Origin: Rosa chinensis
Taxonomy: Eukaryota; Streptophyta; Magnoliopsida; Rosales; Rosaceae
DNA: 64,000 bases
Assembly (NCBI RefSeq): GCF_002994745.2
Contig: NC_037092.1
Coordinates: forward strand, 88,636,398 to 88,700,397
Reading direction: 5' to 3'
A program made the translations under genes and the position numbers. The notes under the pieces are model-generated. The model searched no databases. It was not told the origin of the DNA and saw only the letters and a program-made list of their open reading frames with translations. This document shows, piece by piece, positions 45,493-61,459 of the stretch. Position 1 is the stretch's first letter, and each line of letters starts with the position of its first letter.

Positions 45493-47200
45493 TTAAACAA
45501 AACTAAGTTTTTGTTTTTGTTTTTTGAGGGCAACGGAAGACTAATCCATTGATGAAAATCATAACGACCTCACTCGGTCAAGCATGAAGGGTACAAACAC
45601 CCTTCATATTACAACGCAAGTTCATCAAGAACTCAAAAACCAAAAGGAAATTCAAAAAATTAAAGGTCAAACCAAAGAAACTACCAACAAAAGCAAAAGA
45701 AACCTAAAAGCAATAACCCTACAGCTGCCAAAGTGTGACACCTCCTTGAATCAGTTGACGCCTAAGACTCTTCTGGTGTACGCCGCCCAAAACAAACAAG
45801 CACCATCACACCCTAGTAGGCATAAGGGATCCTCTCCAAATCAGCCTGGGAATCCGGCGGAGCTATCGCTCCCCCAAGCCGTCCATGCACACTGCTAGGA
45901 CCATCCTCAGTAGAGACCATGGACTCGGAACCACCACACACAGACACCGTCGCCTTAACCTTGTTTCTATGTCCTCGAGGCCTGCCCTTCTTCTTGTACA
46001 CCTTGGGAGGCGACGTCACCTTCACCTCCACCAAACCATAAGAGGAGAATTCCAGCCATAGGTCTCCCGGTTGCAGAGTGCCCGGAACCAGAGCTAAACT
46101 ATGTTTAGCTCGTTTACCATCATCCACATCCTCCTCTTCCCTAGGAAGACGCATCCCAACCACAGGAACAAGAGTAGAGGTACCTTCAGTCCCAGGCGAA
46201 GATTCCACATCCGGGAGAGGACGAATCTGCACTTGTTTCTTCTTCAATAAATTAGGAACCTTGAAAGTCGAAAGCAAGGAAGGAGAAGGCTGAGAATTAG
46301 CCCTAAACACGAGCCCTGGGAGAGCTGGCCCTGGAGCCTGCTGCGAACCATCTTCCACCACAGTGTTGGTCTCCGCCACATCCTCCCTTGGACACCTCTG
46401 TCCTCCATGATTCAAGAAAGCACACAATCTGCACCTCCCCAAAAGTCGCTCATACTGAAACCTCAAAGTGAGAACGTTGGTAGGCGAAACCCTAACACGA
46501 CGATCCAAACTCACCGAGTCATTGATGGCCAAAGTAATCCAAACCCGAGCATCACCACGCCGGATAGCCGATTGATCCACCTCCAATACCTCACCGATCG
46601 TTCCTCCCACTAGCCGGACAATGGGTTCTGTCAAGATACCTGGTGGAAGACCATGAATCCCAACCCAGATCCAAACAATGTCAAGCTTCACCTCATCAAT
46701 TGCTGAAAAGCCATCGTAATCGTTCAACAAAACCATAGCACGCTAAAAACTCCATGGCCCCCCTTCTTCACCCGTACAACATCACGTTCAAGATTGAACG
46801 TAAACAGAAAACGATCCCCGCATGGTTGGACCCCCACGGTCCCCGTCAGTCGCCACATTGACCGCACCACACTCTGGAAAGAATCCAAAACCACCGCCCT
46901 ACAAGTGTTGAGTTTCCCCACCAAGTAGAAGCGACGAGCAAGAAACTCCTTCCCCGGAACCCTAAGGTTTCCCAGGTCAACTGGTTCCTCACCCTCCCTG
47001 AGCGACAATTTGGTCGCTAGCTTGGCCGTCATGGAAGCAATAGTCGCTGCCATGAAGCGGGGCGCCGCACAACTCAAAAACTCCAAACCCTAACCCTAGC
47101 AGAGCGAGAGAGATAGGGGAGAGAAAGTCGCGATATTACGGGAAAAAAATCCTGGATCAATCTAACTTATTATTGCAATAACTTAAACAAAACTAAGTTT
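45493..47200 (-). mobile_element. ORF1-only half-LINE insertion
   Basis: Identical 18-bp duplications (ttaaacaaaactaagttt) at 45493-45510 and 47183-47200 flank a 1672-bp insert that reads on the minus strand. Its 3' end has an A-rich tail (AAAAAACAAAAACAAAAA on that strand) abutting the left duplicate. It holds a leader, ORF1 and a 3' UTR of about 300 bp, but no endonuclease or RT. The internal deletion therefore predates or accompanied insertion: it moved as a short non-autonomous unit. Confidence 0.88.
45813..47053 (-). pseudogene. LINE ORF1 (DUF4283 with zinc knuckle), frameshifted
   Basis: ATG 47053 opens MAATIASMTAKLATKL and the first half of a DUF4283 domain (LVGKLNTCRAVVLDSFQSVV, WRLTG, DRFLFTFNLERD). 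A one-base shift in a G-run at about 46765 moves the frame, and the new frame has a TAG at about 46744. The rest is open from 46736 to 45813: WVGIHGLPPGI, then the CCHC knuckle CRLCAFLNHGGQRC, then a Pro/Ser-rich region with a KKKGRPRGHR basic patch. The intact family binds element RNA. Probably not functional here. Confidence 0.85.
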
Positions 47201-49046
47201 GAAACTATGTTCGTCATTTATAATAGTAGCATTTTGTGAAGGAGATTTTGTTATTCAAAAAACATAAAGAGATTTTGCATTTCTAAAAAAAAATGTTGAT
47301 GAAAATGATTATTTGAACAGAACTGTCCGTGACAACAAATAAATCAACAGAAATTAGGTTGATGAAATTGGTATAAAAACTACTTTGGAATATTGGAATT
47401 AAAGTTTGAATTTGAAGGGAGTTGTCTTTGAACTGAATGGAAGGAAGAAGAGATAGTGGCATAACTCGTGTATAATAATACTGCAGCAGATTCTTGTATT
47501 GATGAACAAGTAACATAGGTACTAGGAATGAGTAGTCTGGTCCTTGAAGCTTTGGAGAGCCTTCATGGTCTCTCAGGATTTTATTGTTCAAAAGCACTCT
47601 TATAGTGGGAGGAGAGCCTTCATGCTATCATCGATTGCATATCAAAAATTGACTAAAAAAGTCGAAGCCTGGGAGGATTAAGATGCATTGGTATTTTATT
47701 GAAAGGAAATGAAGCTGTAAACAATATTAAATGAGTACTTCTACTACGATAGGAGAAACAAATAGAGACAATAGAGAAAGAGAGAGAGAAATGGAAAAAG
47801 AAGTGACGGAAAAAAGATGGAAGACGACGGGTGGCCCAGTCATGTTTTTCTGCTGTTTACTTTTTTTGTTTGTTTAGCTTTAGAGGGACAAATCGGAAAA
47901 TAAGAATTTACAAAAATCAAGAAAAGTATACATAGCAAATGTAGAGGTCTCAATACCCATAATTATTTTACTTATGATAAAAAATATTTGAGTTAAAATA
48001 AATTTCAATAGATGAAAGGCCGGAAGTGCACATACATACGTTACATACACAGAGATTACTAGTACCATTCACTAATACAACTGATGCTCAATTATTTCAA
48101 ATAGCCTACAAACTATTCTAGTTATGCTTGCACAAAATAAGCCAAGTTAAATTACCTTTTGCCTTGTGGTGCACAAGAAAATTCATTACTTGATGTAAAA
48201 ACAATAACATTATAGCATGCAAGCTCGCAATAAAACCTACAATCAAAGAACAACTTTCTCGTTGCCCTTACCCTAGTGGTTGACGGAAAAGTGAGTCTCA
48301 AGAGGGTATCTGCTTCCTTTGCAATTTTTATTCTTGTAGGGTTCTTGTTTCTTGCTCCCAGAGGACGCCCCTTTTCTATTTTGTCGCAACATTCGCAGCA
48401 GTCTCTGTCTGCACCATGGTGCCATCATTTGCTTCTTGAAGTCCCATTGATCTAGCACCAAACTTGGTACTGACTTGGGAAATCTTGAAAACTCATGAGG
48501 TCCCCTAAAGGGTCCATTCTCCAAAAAAGTCCCCTATAGGGCTGGAGCAGAAGGAGCCTTCAGCTTCTTTTATGTTTTTTATTTAGTCGAAAATTTCATC
48601 TAAATGAGGAAATTCACAGTTTAAAAAAAAGAAGCGCATAATACCTAGTCCCTCACGCGCTCTTGAAGCCCAGTGTCCCGCCCCCCCCAATCAGAACTCG
48701 CCAAGCCCACAGATTACTCCAAACCGTCTCCAAAGCGCGTAGCCACCCCTCTCCTTCCTTCCATTTTATCGTTTCAAACTCCCAAAACCCGAAAATCAAA
48801 ATAAAAATCCCAAAAGTGAAAAAAAAAGAAAAGAAATAAAATTCAAAACAACTAAAAGAGCCTCGGTCTCTCCACCACCGCTCCTCCCTTCTCTCTCTCT
48901 CTGTCTCTCTCTCAGAATTTCCAAGAAGCAAAGAAAAGAAAGAAGAAGGAAAAAAAGAGAGGAGAGCAGAAATCTAGGGTTTTCTGGATCTCCAGAATTA
49001 GGGTTTTCTCGATCCGCGAGACGGTGTCGTTTTGGGGTGGAAGACG
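47201..49046. other. intergenic, then PP2A promoter and 5' UTR
   Basis: 47201-48550 shows no gene. 48840-49046 is CT- then GA-rich and holds ctagggttttc and ttagggttttc strings typical of plant 5' leaders. The PP2A start follows. Confidence 0.5.
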
Positions 49047-53316
<4,270 letters not shown>

Positions 53317-54380
53317 TTGAACTGTCAAATCAGTTGCTGAATTACCTACTGCTGCCTGCCTGCTAGAAGGTTTATGTGTTGAGGGTTCTACTAATTTAAG
53401 ATATAACTTCACGATAGTGGTGGTCGATTGGAGAAAATCATGTAAGATTGGTAAGTGAGGCTTCCGTGAGTTGTGTTCAAGTTTCACCTAAGGAAGCAGC
53501 AGAGGTGGCGACACTGTTGCAGCATATGTATCATTTCCAGCAAACAATGTGGCATCTACTGTTTCGGATTTTTCATTCCTTTCCTTCTTTCTACTTTTTT
53601 TTTTTTTTTTTTTTTTCTGTATTAGGATGGTTTTTTGGGGGTCTGTAGAGGGACGATGAGCTCACTTCATATAATGGGTGCTTTTATAATTTTCCCCTTG
53701 GTACGAATGAATGCTACATGTTATCCAATAGGTTCATTTTATTTTGATTATTTCGTAGTTCAGTTCAGTTCATATAATGGGTGCTTTTATAATTCCCCCC
53801 CTTGGTACGAATGAATGCTACTTGTTATCCAATAGGTTCATTTTATTTTGATTATTTCATAGTTCAGTTAAGTAAGATCTTTACCCCTTGTTTCCTCGCA
53901 GACCATATTTTATTTCAGTGTTTCTGATTCTGAGGGTTCTTGGACCTAAGAGATAGAAGTTAAAAATGAGCGGATGTGCCAAGACAAGATGGTAGGCTGT
54001 TATTTTCTTATGCCCTTTATGGTTCAAAGACTTTGACCATAACCTGGTAAAAGTTTCAGTCAACTTCATCATTTTAAAAATTTTGATAGTGCGTTTATCA
54101 TATCATCATATGAAGAATCGGATTTGTAAAACAGCCAGGTACATATTTGGATATTATTAATTATCTGTCTGATTTGATAGGGTCAGGTTGCATTTTTTTT
54201 GTTACTAAAGAGATCCGAATTAAGATCAATTCTTTTTAAAAAGTTTTTCTCAGATTCAAAGCCAGGAGCACATGCACAGAACTTTAACACTGGTTGAATG
54301 ACTTGATTTAACATGAGTTATCATACATGAATACACAATATAGAGATATACAGAGGTGATACTACTGAGAGATCAAAGTA
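53317..54380. other. 3' flanks of PP2A and phytoene synthase genes
   Basis: PP2A 3' UTR with a T-run at 53598-53616, then converging flank sequence. No gene. Confidence 0.55.
53666..53871. repeat. 103-bp tandem duplication downstream of PP2A
   Basis: Copies begin ttcatataatgggtgctttt at 53666 and 53769 and are nearly identical. Confidence 0.9.
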
Positions 54381-56289
54381 TCAAAGTATCAAACTATGTG
54401 TATTAAGGGATTTTGTGTAAGCCAAAGGCAACATGAGAAGTTTCTTAGCTCTGCCTACATATGCTCTCTTTGTCAAGTTATCGTAATCATTTTCCTCAAT
54501 TGCATCCAAGATGTTTCGATATATCAGCAGCGATGACCATACCTGCAAAAGATGCTGATTGTTAGATAATATGACAAGTGCAGAGAAGAAAATACAAAAC
54601 CAACTTCTATAGGGATTGTCTTTATATGCCTAGTCGCCTAGTGGGCGTTGATTATGAAAAATGATTTTGAATGACGTGAATGTTAAAGGCTACATACCGG
54701 CCAACGGCTATCCTTTTCAAGTTGAGAAGCACCCTCCTCTGCCAGGTTGAAATAGAATCTCGCTCTAGTAATCTGTTCTTTCATGAACTCTCTCCATTGA
54801 TCAGTGACCTTTCTTGAAAAAACATCGTCGTCGGATAACCCAAACTGTGCCAGCTCATCTTGGGGAAGATAAACTCTACCTCTCGCAGTACTAGAATAGA
54901 ATAACAGGGAAAAAGATCAGGAACAAGGTCATGTGAGGAATTAAAAATTGACCATGAACATACTCAAGAAACTTACTCCTCCCCGACGTCTCTAAGTATG
55001 TTTGTGAGTTGATTCCCTATACCCAAGTAGAGTGCAGCATCATATGTACTTTGAGCAGAAATCAGAGAATCTGGTGCAATTCCCATTACAGGAACACTCA
55101 TTAGGCCAACAGTTCCAGCCACATAGTAGCAATAGAGATAAAGCTCTTGAAAATTCTGATATCGGCATTTTCTTGTGTCCATTCGCATACCCTCGATCAT
55201 GTCCCTAAAAGGCTTTAGTAGAAAAAAGAAAGAAGAAGATATTTTATGAGATCAAAATGACTACTACAAAATTTATAAGCAATCATTTTCATGAAATTAA
55301 AAATAAGCCAGCAAATTATAAGGACCTTAATGTCTAAGGGGAAGTTGAGAACAGTATGAGTCAATGCAGCATCAAGCATGTCATAAGGCCGTCCTTCGAA
55401 AATGTCTTCTAGTCTCTCTTCCCATCTATCAAGAACTTCAGAGTCCATGTGCCCAGAATTGGGGCCATCAACCAGTTCATCTGTTCTTCTGCACCAAACT
55501 GCATTTCGTTTTCAAATGAACATTTCAGAAATGATCAAAAACTGAACTTCGAAAGATTGACTTCTAGTGGCTACAAGACTAAACTAATCTTGAAGACAAT
55601 GTTTTCTTGCCCAACTGTCAATACCACACATTAAAACTAGAACCCACCTGATCAATAATCTAGATTAACAGTTAGCCAGAAAGAATATCTCATTATATGA
55701 ACTCAGAGGCAAGTTCTTACCATAGATTGCCCATATTGCCTTTTGACGCTCCTCTGTCATTAGCAAAGTGCCTGCATCAATAGAATCAACCTGACATAAA
55801 TCATTGAATCTCTAAGAAAGCAAAAGTGACCAACTAAGAAAGCAAAATTTTGGCAAGCAAAGATCATGTAATATGCATATTCAAGTAATGAAATTAGCAA
55901 GTTTGATGGAAAAAAGAAAAAAGAAAAAGGAAAAAGAGGAAAGGGAATGAAATTGGACCTAGATAGAATGTCTTGGCATATTCTGCACAGATGGTCCTGC
56001 ACCTTTCATACGCTTCTTCAAGAAAGCTTGGAACGAACTGTGGCTTTCGGCTAGTACCTCCATTGGCTGTGTTGTCAGTCTTGGATTGCCTTTGAACAAT
56101 TTCTTGTACATGCAAATCAGCAACAGGAATGCCTTGTATTGACAGTTCAGGAAAAATCCGCGTGCTTCTTTGCTTGGGAGCTGTAATCACTTCAGCTCTA
56201 ATTGTTGTGAGCATAGATTTTGGGGGCAGGAGTTTTCTATTGCTCTCTCTAATGTAAGGTTTTGGTGCAAGTGAAAATGTAGAACTCAT
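54381..56289 (-). CDS. PSY: phytoene synthase, 381 aa
   Basis: Six exons: 56289-55959, 55771-55721, 55498-55326, 55212-54977, 54890-54698 and 54542-54381; split codons rejoin exactly. Residues 1 to about 85 are a divergent chloroplast transit region. The synthase domain has the two Asp-rich motifs DELVD (134-138) and DVGED (260-264), [53 protein letters not shown] and [16 protein letters not shown]. It condenses two geranylgeranyl diphosphates to phytoene, the committed step of carotenoid synthesis in plastids. The protein is shorter than the usual 400-440 aa and has an unusual N-terminus and C-terminus ([10 protein letters not shown]), so it may belong to the minor PSY3 clade tied to roots and strigolactones. 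That placement is inference. Confidence 0.95.
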
Positions 56290-56358
56290 TTGGCAATTCC
56301 TTTAGCACTTCTTTTCTAAAGGTCTTGAGAATATGATAGAAACATGAAATGACTCTCT

Positions 56359-56360
<2 letters not shown>

Positions 56361-56392
<32 letters not shown>

Positions 56393-56395
56393 AAC

Positions 56396-56430
<35 letters not shown>
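56361..56430. repeat. compound (TG)n / (TC)n microsatellite in the PSY promoter or 5' UTR
   Basis: TG run at about 56367-56392, a short spacer, then TC run 56401-56430, 70-140 bp upstream of the PSY ATG. Confidence 0.95.
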
Positions 56431-56432
<2 letters not shown>

Positions 56433-58111
56433 GTGATTATCTTGCTGTAGCGAAGATTTGGATATACAATGCTGAATGCAATACAGATATGGGCGAAACA
56501 ACCTAAATCTTGGATTTAAGTTCAAGAGTTCTTTTACCTCATCAGTTTCTTCCAACACTTATGAAGTGATTTTTACCTCTATAATTGGATTAAAATTTAA
56601 TGTTAATATGGTAGATTGATTATGCAGTCTGTTACCTAAGAACTTGAATACAATAAACTTAGTTGGGTATGAGGCAATGACGTGTTTTACAAAGTGGGTG
56701 GGTGTTGTCTTTAGCTTATCTACTAGAAAGAATCATAACAACATTGTTTACAAAAGCTGTCCTGTAATGTGATATGGTACTAGAATCTTTCTTAGCCATT
56801 ATGCCCCCTCTTGGTTCCATTTTGATGTTTTGTCCTTCAGTTGAGGTTGGATCCAATTGGAATTAACTATGTAAGAAAAGAAAGATTCCAGGCCAAGATG
56901 CATATAAAACATAAGTGAAAAACAAGGGTGAGCAGATTATACTAGTGTCATGTTGTAAGAAAGGGATGCTAAAGCTGGCCTGGGAAGTACTAAATAATTT
57001 AATTCACTTTTGAAGCTATATAATATAGTGATGCAGAACAGAGCAACAGTTCAAGCGAGTATATGATTATGGTGGGGTTGTGGCTGCTGCATTATATAGT
57101 AAATATACTTTACTGGTGACAGAATTGACCGAGTCGTAAATTTCATTCTGTTTTGGCCAATTATTAATGATAAGTGGTAAAATTGCTGCTTGTAGTGATG
57201 TAATTGATAACACCATTTTAACTTTTCATTTGGCAAGATCACATCTGATATTCTGAGGCTCACCTGAGTTTTATTTTATTGAGAATCAAACAGATGATTA
57301 ACTTTTCTGCTACCTATAGAGATGAGGACAACCATGGCCATTCCAACAAGTTTCACATTTTGTTTTTGTAAAGAAACAGATAAAAAAGAGATGACTTGTT
57401 GTAAAATTACGCACAGATAAAGTTATAATAAGATAACTTATCCAACGGTCGGTGGCATTAACAATATTGGGCAGAAAGTACCATTACTTGACAACTAATG
57501 ACATGTTTATAATGAGAGAATGATGTTTCGCACCAGAACATCAACAAACTAAACTGGTTTTTTGGGAGTCAAATGTGTCCAATAATCAAAGCATTAGCAC
57601 ATGAAAATATCATGAGTTGATCTAGAAATGTCTGCGAAACTGGGAATCCTAGACAGAATCCAGATCAAATTAAAGTAGGGAAGTTGATACACAGAGCCAG
57701 CCACCATTGTATACTGAAAGACTAACATGTCAACAATATAATACTCATGCAATCGTTGACTGACGAAACACATCTCCAGGCATGTGCATCTGTATTATCT
57801 TATGTTATCGTGGAAATCATGCTTTACACTACATTGTTTGACTTTGTTTTTAGCAAGAAACATTACAATTTTTTATTATTATTTTTGATGTTCTCAATCA
57901 TCTAAATATGTATGTTTATATTAATATATGGCAAAGTATAAACTGTACAAAGTCATGTGTACCTCGCTAGCAACTTTACATTGTAAATTTTTGGTTCTCT
58001 GATCTTTGATAATGGTGTAACTTGTAGGTAACAATGAGACTGTCGCTGCAATCTTTCTTACCTAATATATACAGCTGATTCGTCTCCATTGCAGATTACA
58101 AAGATGATACA
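56431..58111. other. PSY upstream and intergenic region, no gene
   Basis: AT-rich throughout; no domain, RNA gene or element ends recognised. Confidence 0.55.
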
Positions 58112-60183
58112 TCAGTCTTTTATCTTTAGGTCTATTGTCATGGGCTTAATTGCTGCCAAAACCACAGCAACTTTACATGCAAGAAATCCCACCATCCCAG
58201 CCAAGACTTCTTTTGCTGTGAAAACCATTGGGACATCCCCAGAGCTATACTTCACTGTAAATAAAGCAAAACCAAGAGCCAATGCAAGGCCAAAGATTGG
58301 CCTCTTCATTCCTCCAAACATTTGATTGGTGCTTTTGCTGTCCACGGAAATTGATTCTGGAATAGGTAATCCATCAACTGACCTCTGCAGTAGAAGAAGA
58401 TACAAGAAGCCACCAATCCCACCTGTTAAAAATGCAGAACCGGCATTTTCCCCAACTGAAAAGGATGCAACTGATGTACCAACCAAGACCAGTATGGCAT
58501 CGTAAAGTAGCAAAGAGAACTTCAAATCCGCGTATTCTCTCATGGTTTCCTCGTTTGATATCCCACGGCTTTCGGATAGAGTTGATTCAGGGAGGCTTTT
58601 AGTCAACATGGTGAAGGGGTCAACCCCAGATAGCTTGGTGACAAGGCAAGGTCGAAGTTCCACCATGGAGCTGTCACTTCCCTCTCCGAGCAAGATGTCC
58701 TCAGCTTGGAAGTGGTAATCGAAACCAATATACTGAGGTTCCTCTCCATCTGTTTCCTCCAAAGACATATGATTCGCATATATAACAGTCAAGTTCACAC
58801 TTCCTAACCTCCATTGGCCTGACCTTAGAGTGTTTAAAAAACAACTGTTAGTGATTTGGTCGACATCGGCAAAAATCAAATTTCTAAGCTCACAAGAGTA
58901 GTCTCATTGTAACCTCCATAGATCATCAGTAAGTTCTCCATATGCAACTTAGAGAGAAAAAAAAGACCATGCAGGCATATTCAGCGGCCTATACTTGGCT
59001 ACTGGTACAGACTAACCTGATTCAAGACTGATCCAAAGAGCTTCAACTTTTCCAAGTTTAGGTCCCTTAAAGGTGAACTCATCAACAGAACCTCTTTGAA
59101 ACTGAATTATCTCATCCTCTACTTCTTTAGATTCATCCGGTCTCAAATTCGAGGGTATCCTCTGTAGTATGGAGTTACCATTTTCGTCTATCATGCACAG
59201 GAGGATTCCAGCAGTAAGGTCGGAGAGACTTGAACCATAAGCATTACTAGTACCTAGCTTGACCTTATATAAAGCCTGACATTCATAATCCCTTAATGAC
59301 AAGAAGCTTTTTTCCACTGACGTATCTGTGCAGACATTCACTTCTGTGGCTTGCAATAGGCGTGAAGGCTTTGCATAGTCTGAAAAACAAAATCTTTCAC
59401 TATTAACGTATGCGGTGAACCAGACACAATGGTGAATTAGTTACAACAATAACGGCCATATACACATTCATGTATTGAAATATAGGTCATATTTACAAAA
59501 AAAATAATAACTTTAAGGATTTAACAGGCTGCTTAGGCTCTCAAAACGTCAAACTTGTACTGTTTACACACAAAACACCATGTTTAACAGAAGATGATAA
59601 CTTTCAAGATTCAACTGGCACCTTAGGCTCTCAAGTCTCAAAAGATCAAACCTTTACTGCCCCACACATATATAGAGACACACTCAAATGATATAAAAGG
59701 AAAATGATAGTTCTTCAATGAGTTCATGACCACATACATGAAGAACCAAACTCAAATCCAATTGAATGAATTCTGTTAGGCCACTGTCACATGGGCCTTT
59801 TTTTTTTTTTTTGAGAACTGGGATCGTATGTGCATGTATAGTACTGTATACATATACATACAAGCCTGTTGAATACATGTACCATTTGGCAAAATACCAG
59901 CTGCCAAATGATGACCATGGCATATATAAACCTTTCAACTATTTAACATCAAAGAAGTAAGCAAACCAAATAAAAGAAGCTTTCTTTGTTCTAAAGGAAT
60001 GAAACCCAAGGGAATAGGTGTACCTTGGAAATCGGAGAGTTTGGAATGGATTTGAAAACGGCCAGTTGGGTTGTGAAGGTGAAACCTTTTTGTCTGAAAT
60101 GGCTTTTCTGGGTTTACTCTTGTTCTCCTGAGATAGGTGTGATGTGTTGCAGAGATTGCATGCCTTAAGGAAATGGACTCCAT
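58112..60183 (-). CDS. chloroplast PLAT-like membrane protein (At1g55280-like), 409 aa
   Basis: Three exons: 60183-60024, 59379-59017 and 58818-58112, with split codons restored. The first about 50 residues are rich in Ser, Thr, Arg and His (MESISLRHAISATHHT), fitting a chloroplast transit peptide. Residues about 75-205 form a PLAT/LH2-like beta domain (YKVKLGTSNAYGSSL, GPKLGKVEALWISLESGQW). The C-terminal 150 residues have about four membrane helices (LLLYDAILVLVGTSVAS, GGIGGFLYLLLL, IFGLALALGFALFTV, LAGMVGFLACKVAVVLAAI). I recall the Arabidopsis relative as annotated PLAT/LH2 family with no proven enzyme activity. A thylakoid or envelope location is inferred. Confidence 0.85.
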
Positions 60184-60327
60184 AGTTGCAGTTCGGAGAA
60201 AAGCTGAGACACGGAACGAATGAAAGAGAGTTGTAACAGATTCTCCATCATCAAAATGGAAATCAAAGTCGACATAAGAGTGAACAGGCCTGTCATATGT
60301 AAATTCGCTAGCCGACTGAACATCGAA

Positions 60328-60399
60328 GCGTCTGTAGTCCAACGGTTAGGATAATTGCCTTCCAAGCAATAGACCCGGGTTCGACTCCCGGCAGACGCA
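60328..60399 (+). tRNA. tRNA-Gly (anticodon TCC)
   Basis: 72 bases that fold as a cloverleaf: acceptor GCGTCTG/CAGACGC, anticodon stem ATTGC/GCAAT with loop CTTCCAA (anticodon TCC), and T arm with GGTTCGACTCC (B box). No intron. It is read on the strand opposite to the neighbouring PLAT gene. Confidence 0.97.
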
Positions 60400-60401
60400 C
60401 T

Positions 60402-60409
60402 TGTTTTTT
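60402..60409 (+). terminator. RNA polymerase III terminator
   Basis: T-run (gttttttc) starting four bases after the tRNA. Confidence 0.85.
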
Positions 60410-61459
60410 CATTTACTGTATGTTTATTTGGGCCGGACACTGGGTTTCAAGCGTGGGCTTTCTTGAGGGGTTTTACTTAACTGGAGCTAGGGTTAGGACT
60501 ATTGGGCCTCTTGGTCTCAGAGAAAAGGGGTCATCTAGTGATTTTGAGCCTTAAAGGAGGATGCCTTGTCACCTTTATTCATTATTTAATGTTTATGGTT
60601 GTTTGCTTATATTCTACGCAGTATTGTTACTTAGTTAAAGAGGATTCCGGGTACCACAATTGAGTGTATCAATAGAGAGATTCTCGTTTAAATTAAATTT
60701 TGTGCAAGTAATTTTTCCTAACTGCTTGAATAATTATTACAAATTATAAATGTCATTCTAACTGTTGAATGATTGATAATATTCTTTACTCAAAAAATGT
60801 ACTACTACAGCATGACTGACTCATGTGACTCACATTAAAAACACTTGTGTGATTTGGGTGGTCAGGATCGGTCTTTAGTTGCAACATTTCATGTGCATTC
60901 ATTAAAGGAGGAAAAGTACAGAGAACAAATCATATAGATTGGCTCAACTATCCACTTGGAAATCGTTTTCTAGTGACAACTTTTAATTTTAAGCTATGAG
61001 ACACTTGAAAAGATATGTCACTCTACCCATGTCTTCAATAATTTAAGTTTTTTTGTTTGGTAAATTGAATAATTTAAGTTTGATTGCTAAATTGCTTCGC
61101 CCATACTGCACCCACATATATAGTATGAGAAGGGTGTATTATAAAACTTAATTTGATCGCCCCAATGGAAAATGGCCAACTATCTTGCTGTAAAAGGCAG
61201 CTGTCTCATTTTGAATTGGACGCTTCCTGCAAACTAGGCAATTGGACGATCACACACTTATATTAAACGCAAAAAATCTGCTGCAGATTATCTGGCTTCT
61301 GTTTTCAGTGACAAAATGGGTGCCACTAGTTTGTGACAAACACACTCCTTACAATTCTCTACCTCCCTCCTTGTTCCCAACCCAATCTCAAACTCGAAAC
61401 AGTTTCATATGAGTTGAAACTCTAGACTCAAACTCAAGCACAAACACCAAAAACCCAAT
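60410..61459. other. intergenic and polyamine transporter promoter
   Basis: No gene found. The 150 bp before the ATG are C/A-rich and probably form the 5' UTR. Confidence 0.5.

Noticed and set aside
48273..48524. 83-codon minus-strand frame upstream of PP2A
   Set aside because: No family resemblance, no promoter or splice context, and composition like the surrounding non-coding DNA.
60328..60399. tRNA-derived SINE instead of a tRNA gene
   Set aside because: No tRNA-unrelated body, tail or target duplicates; the cloverleaf is complete and a Pol III terminator follows directly.
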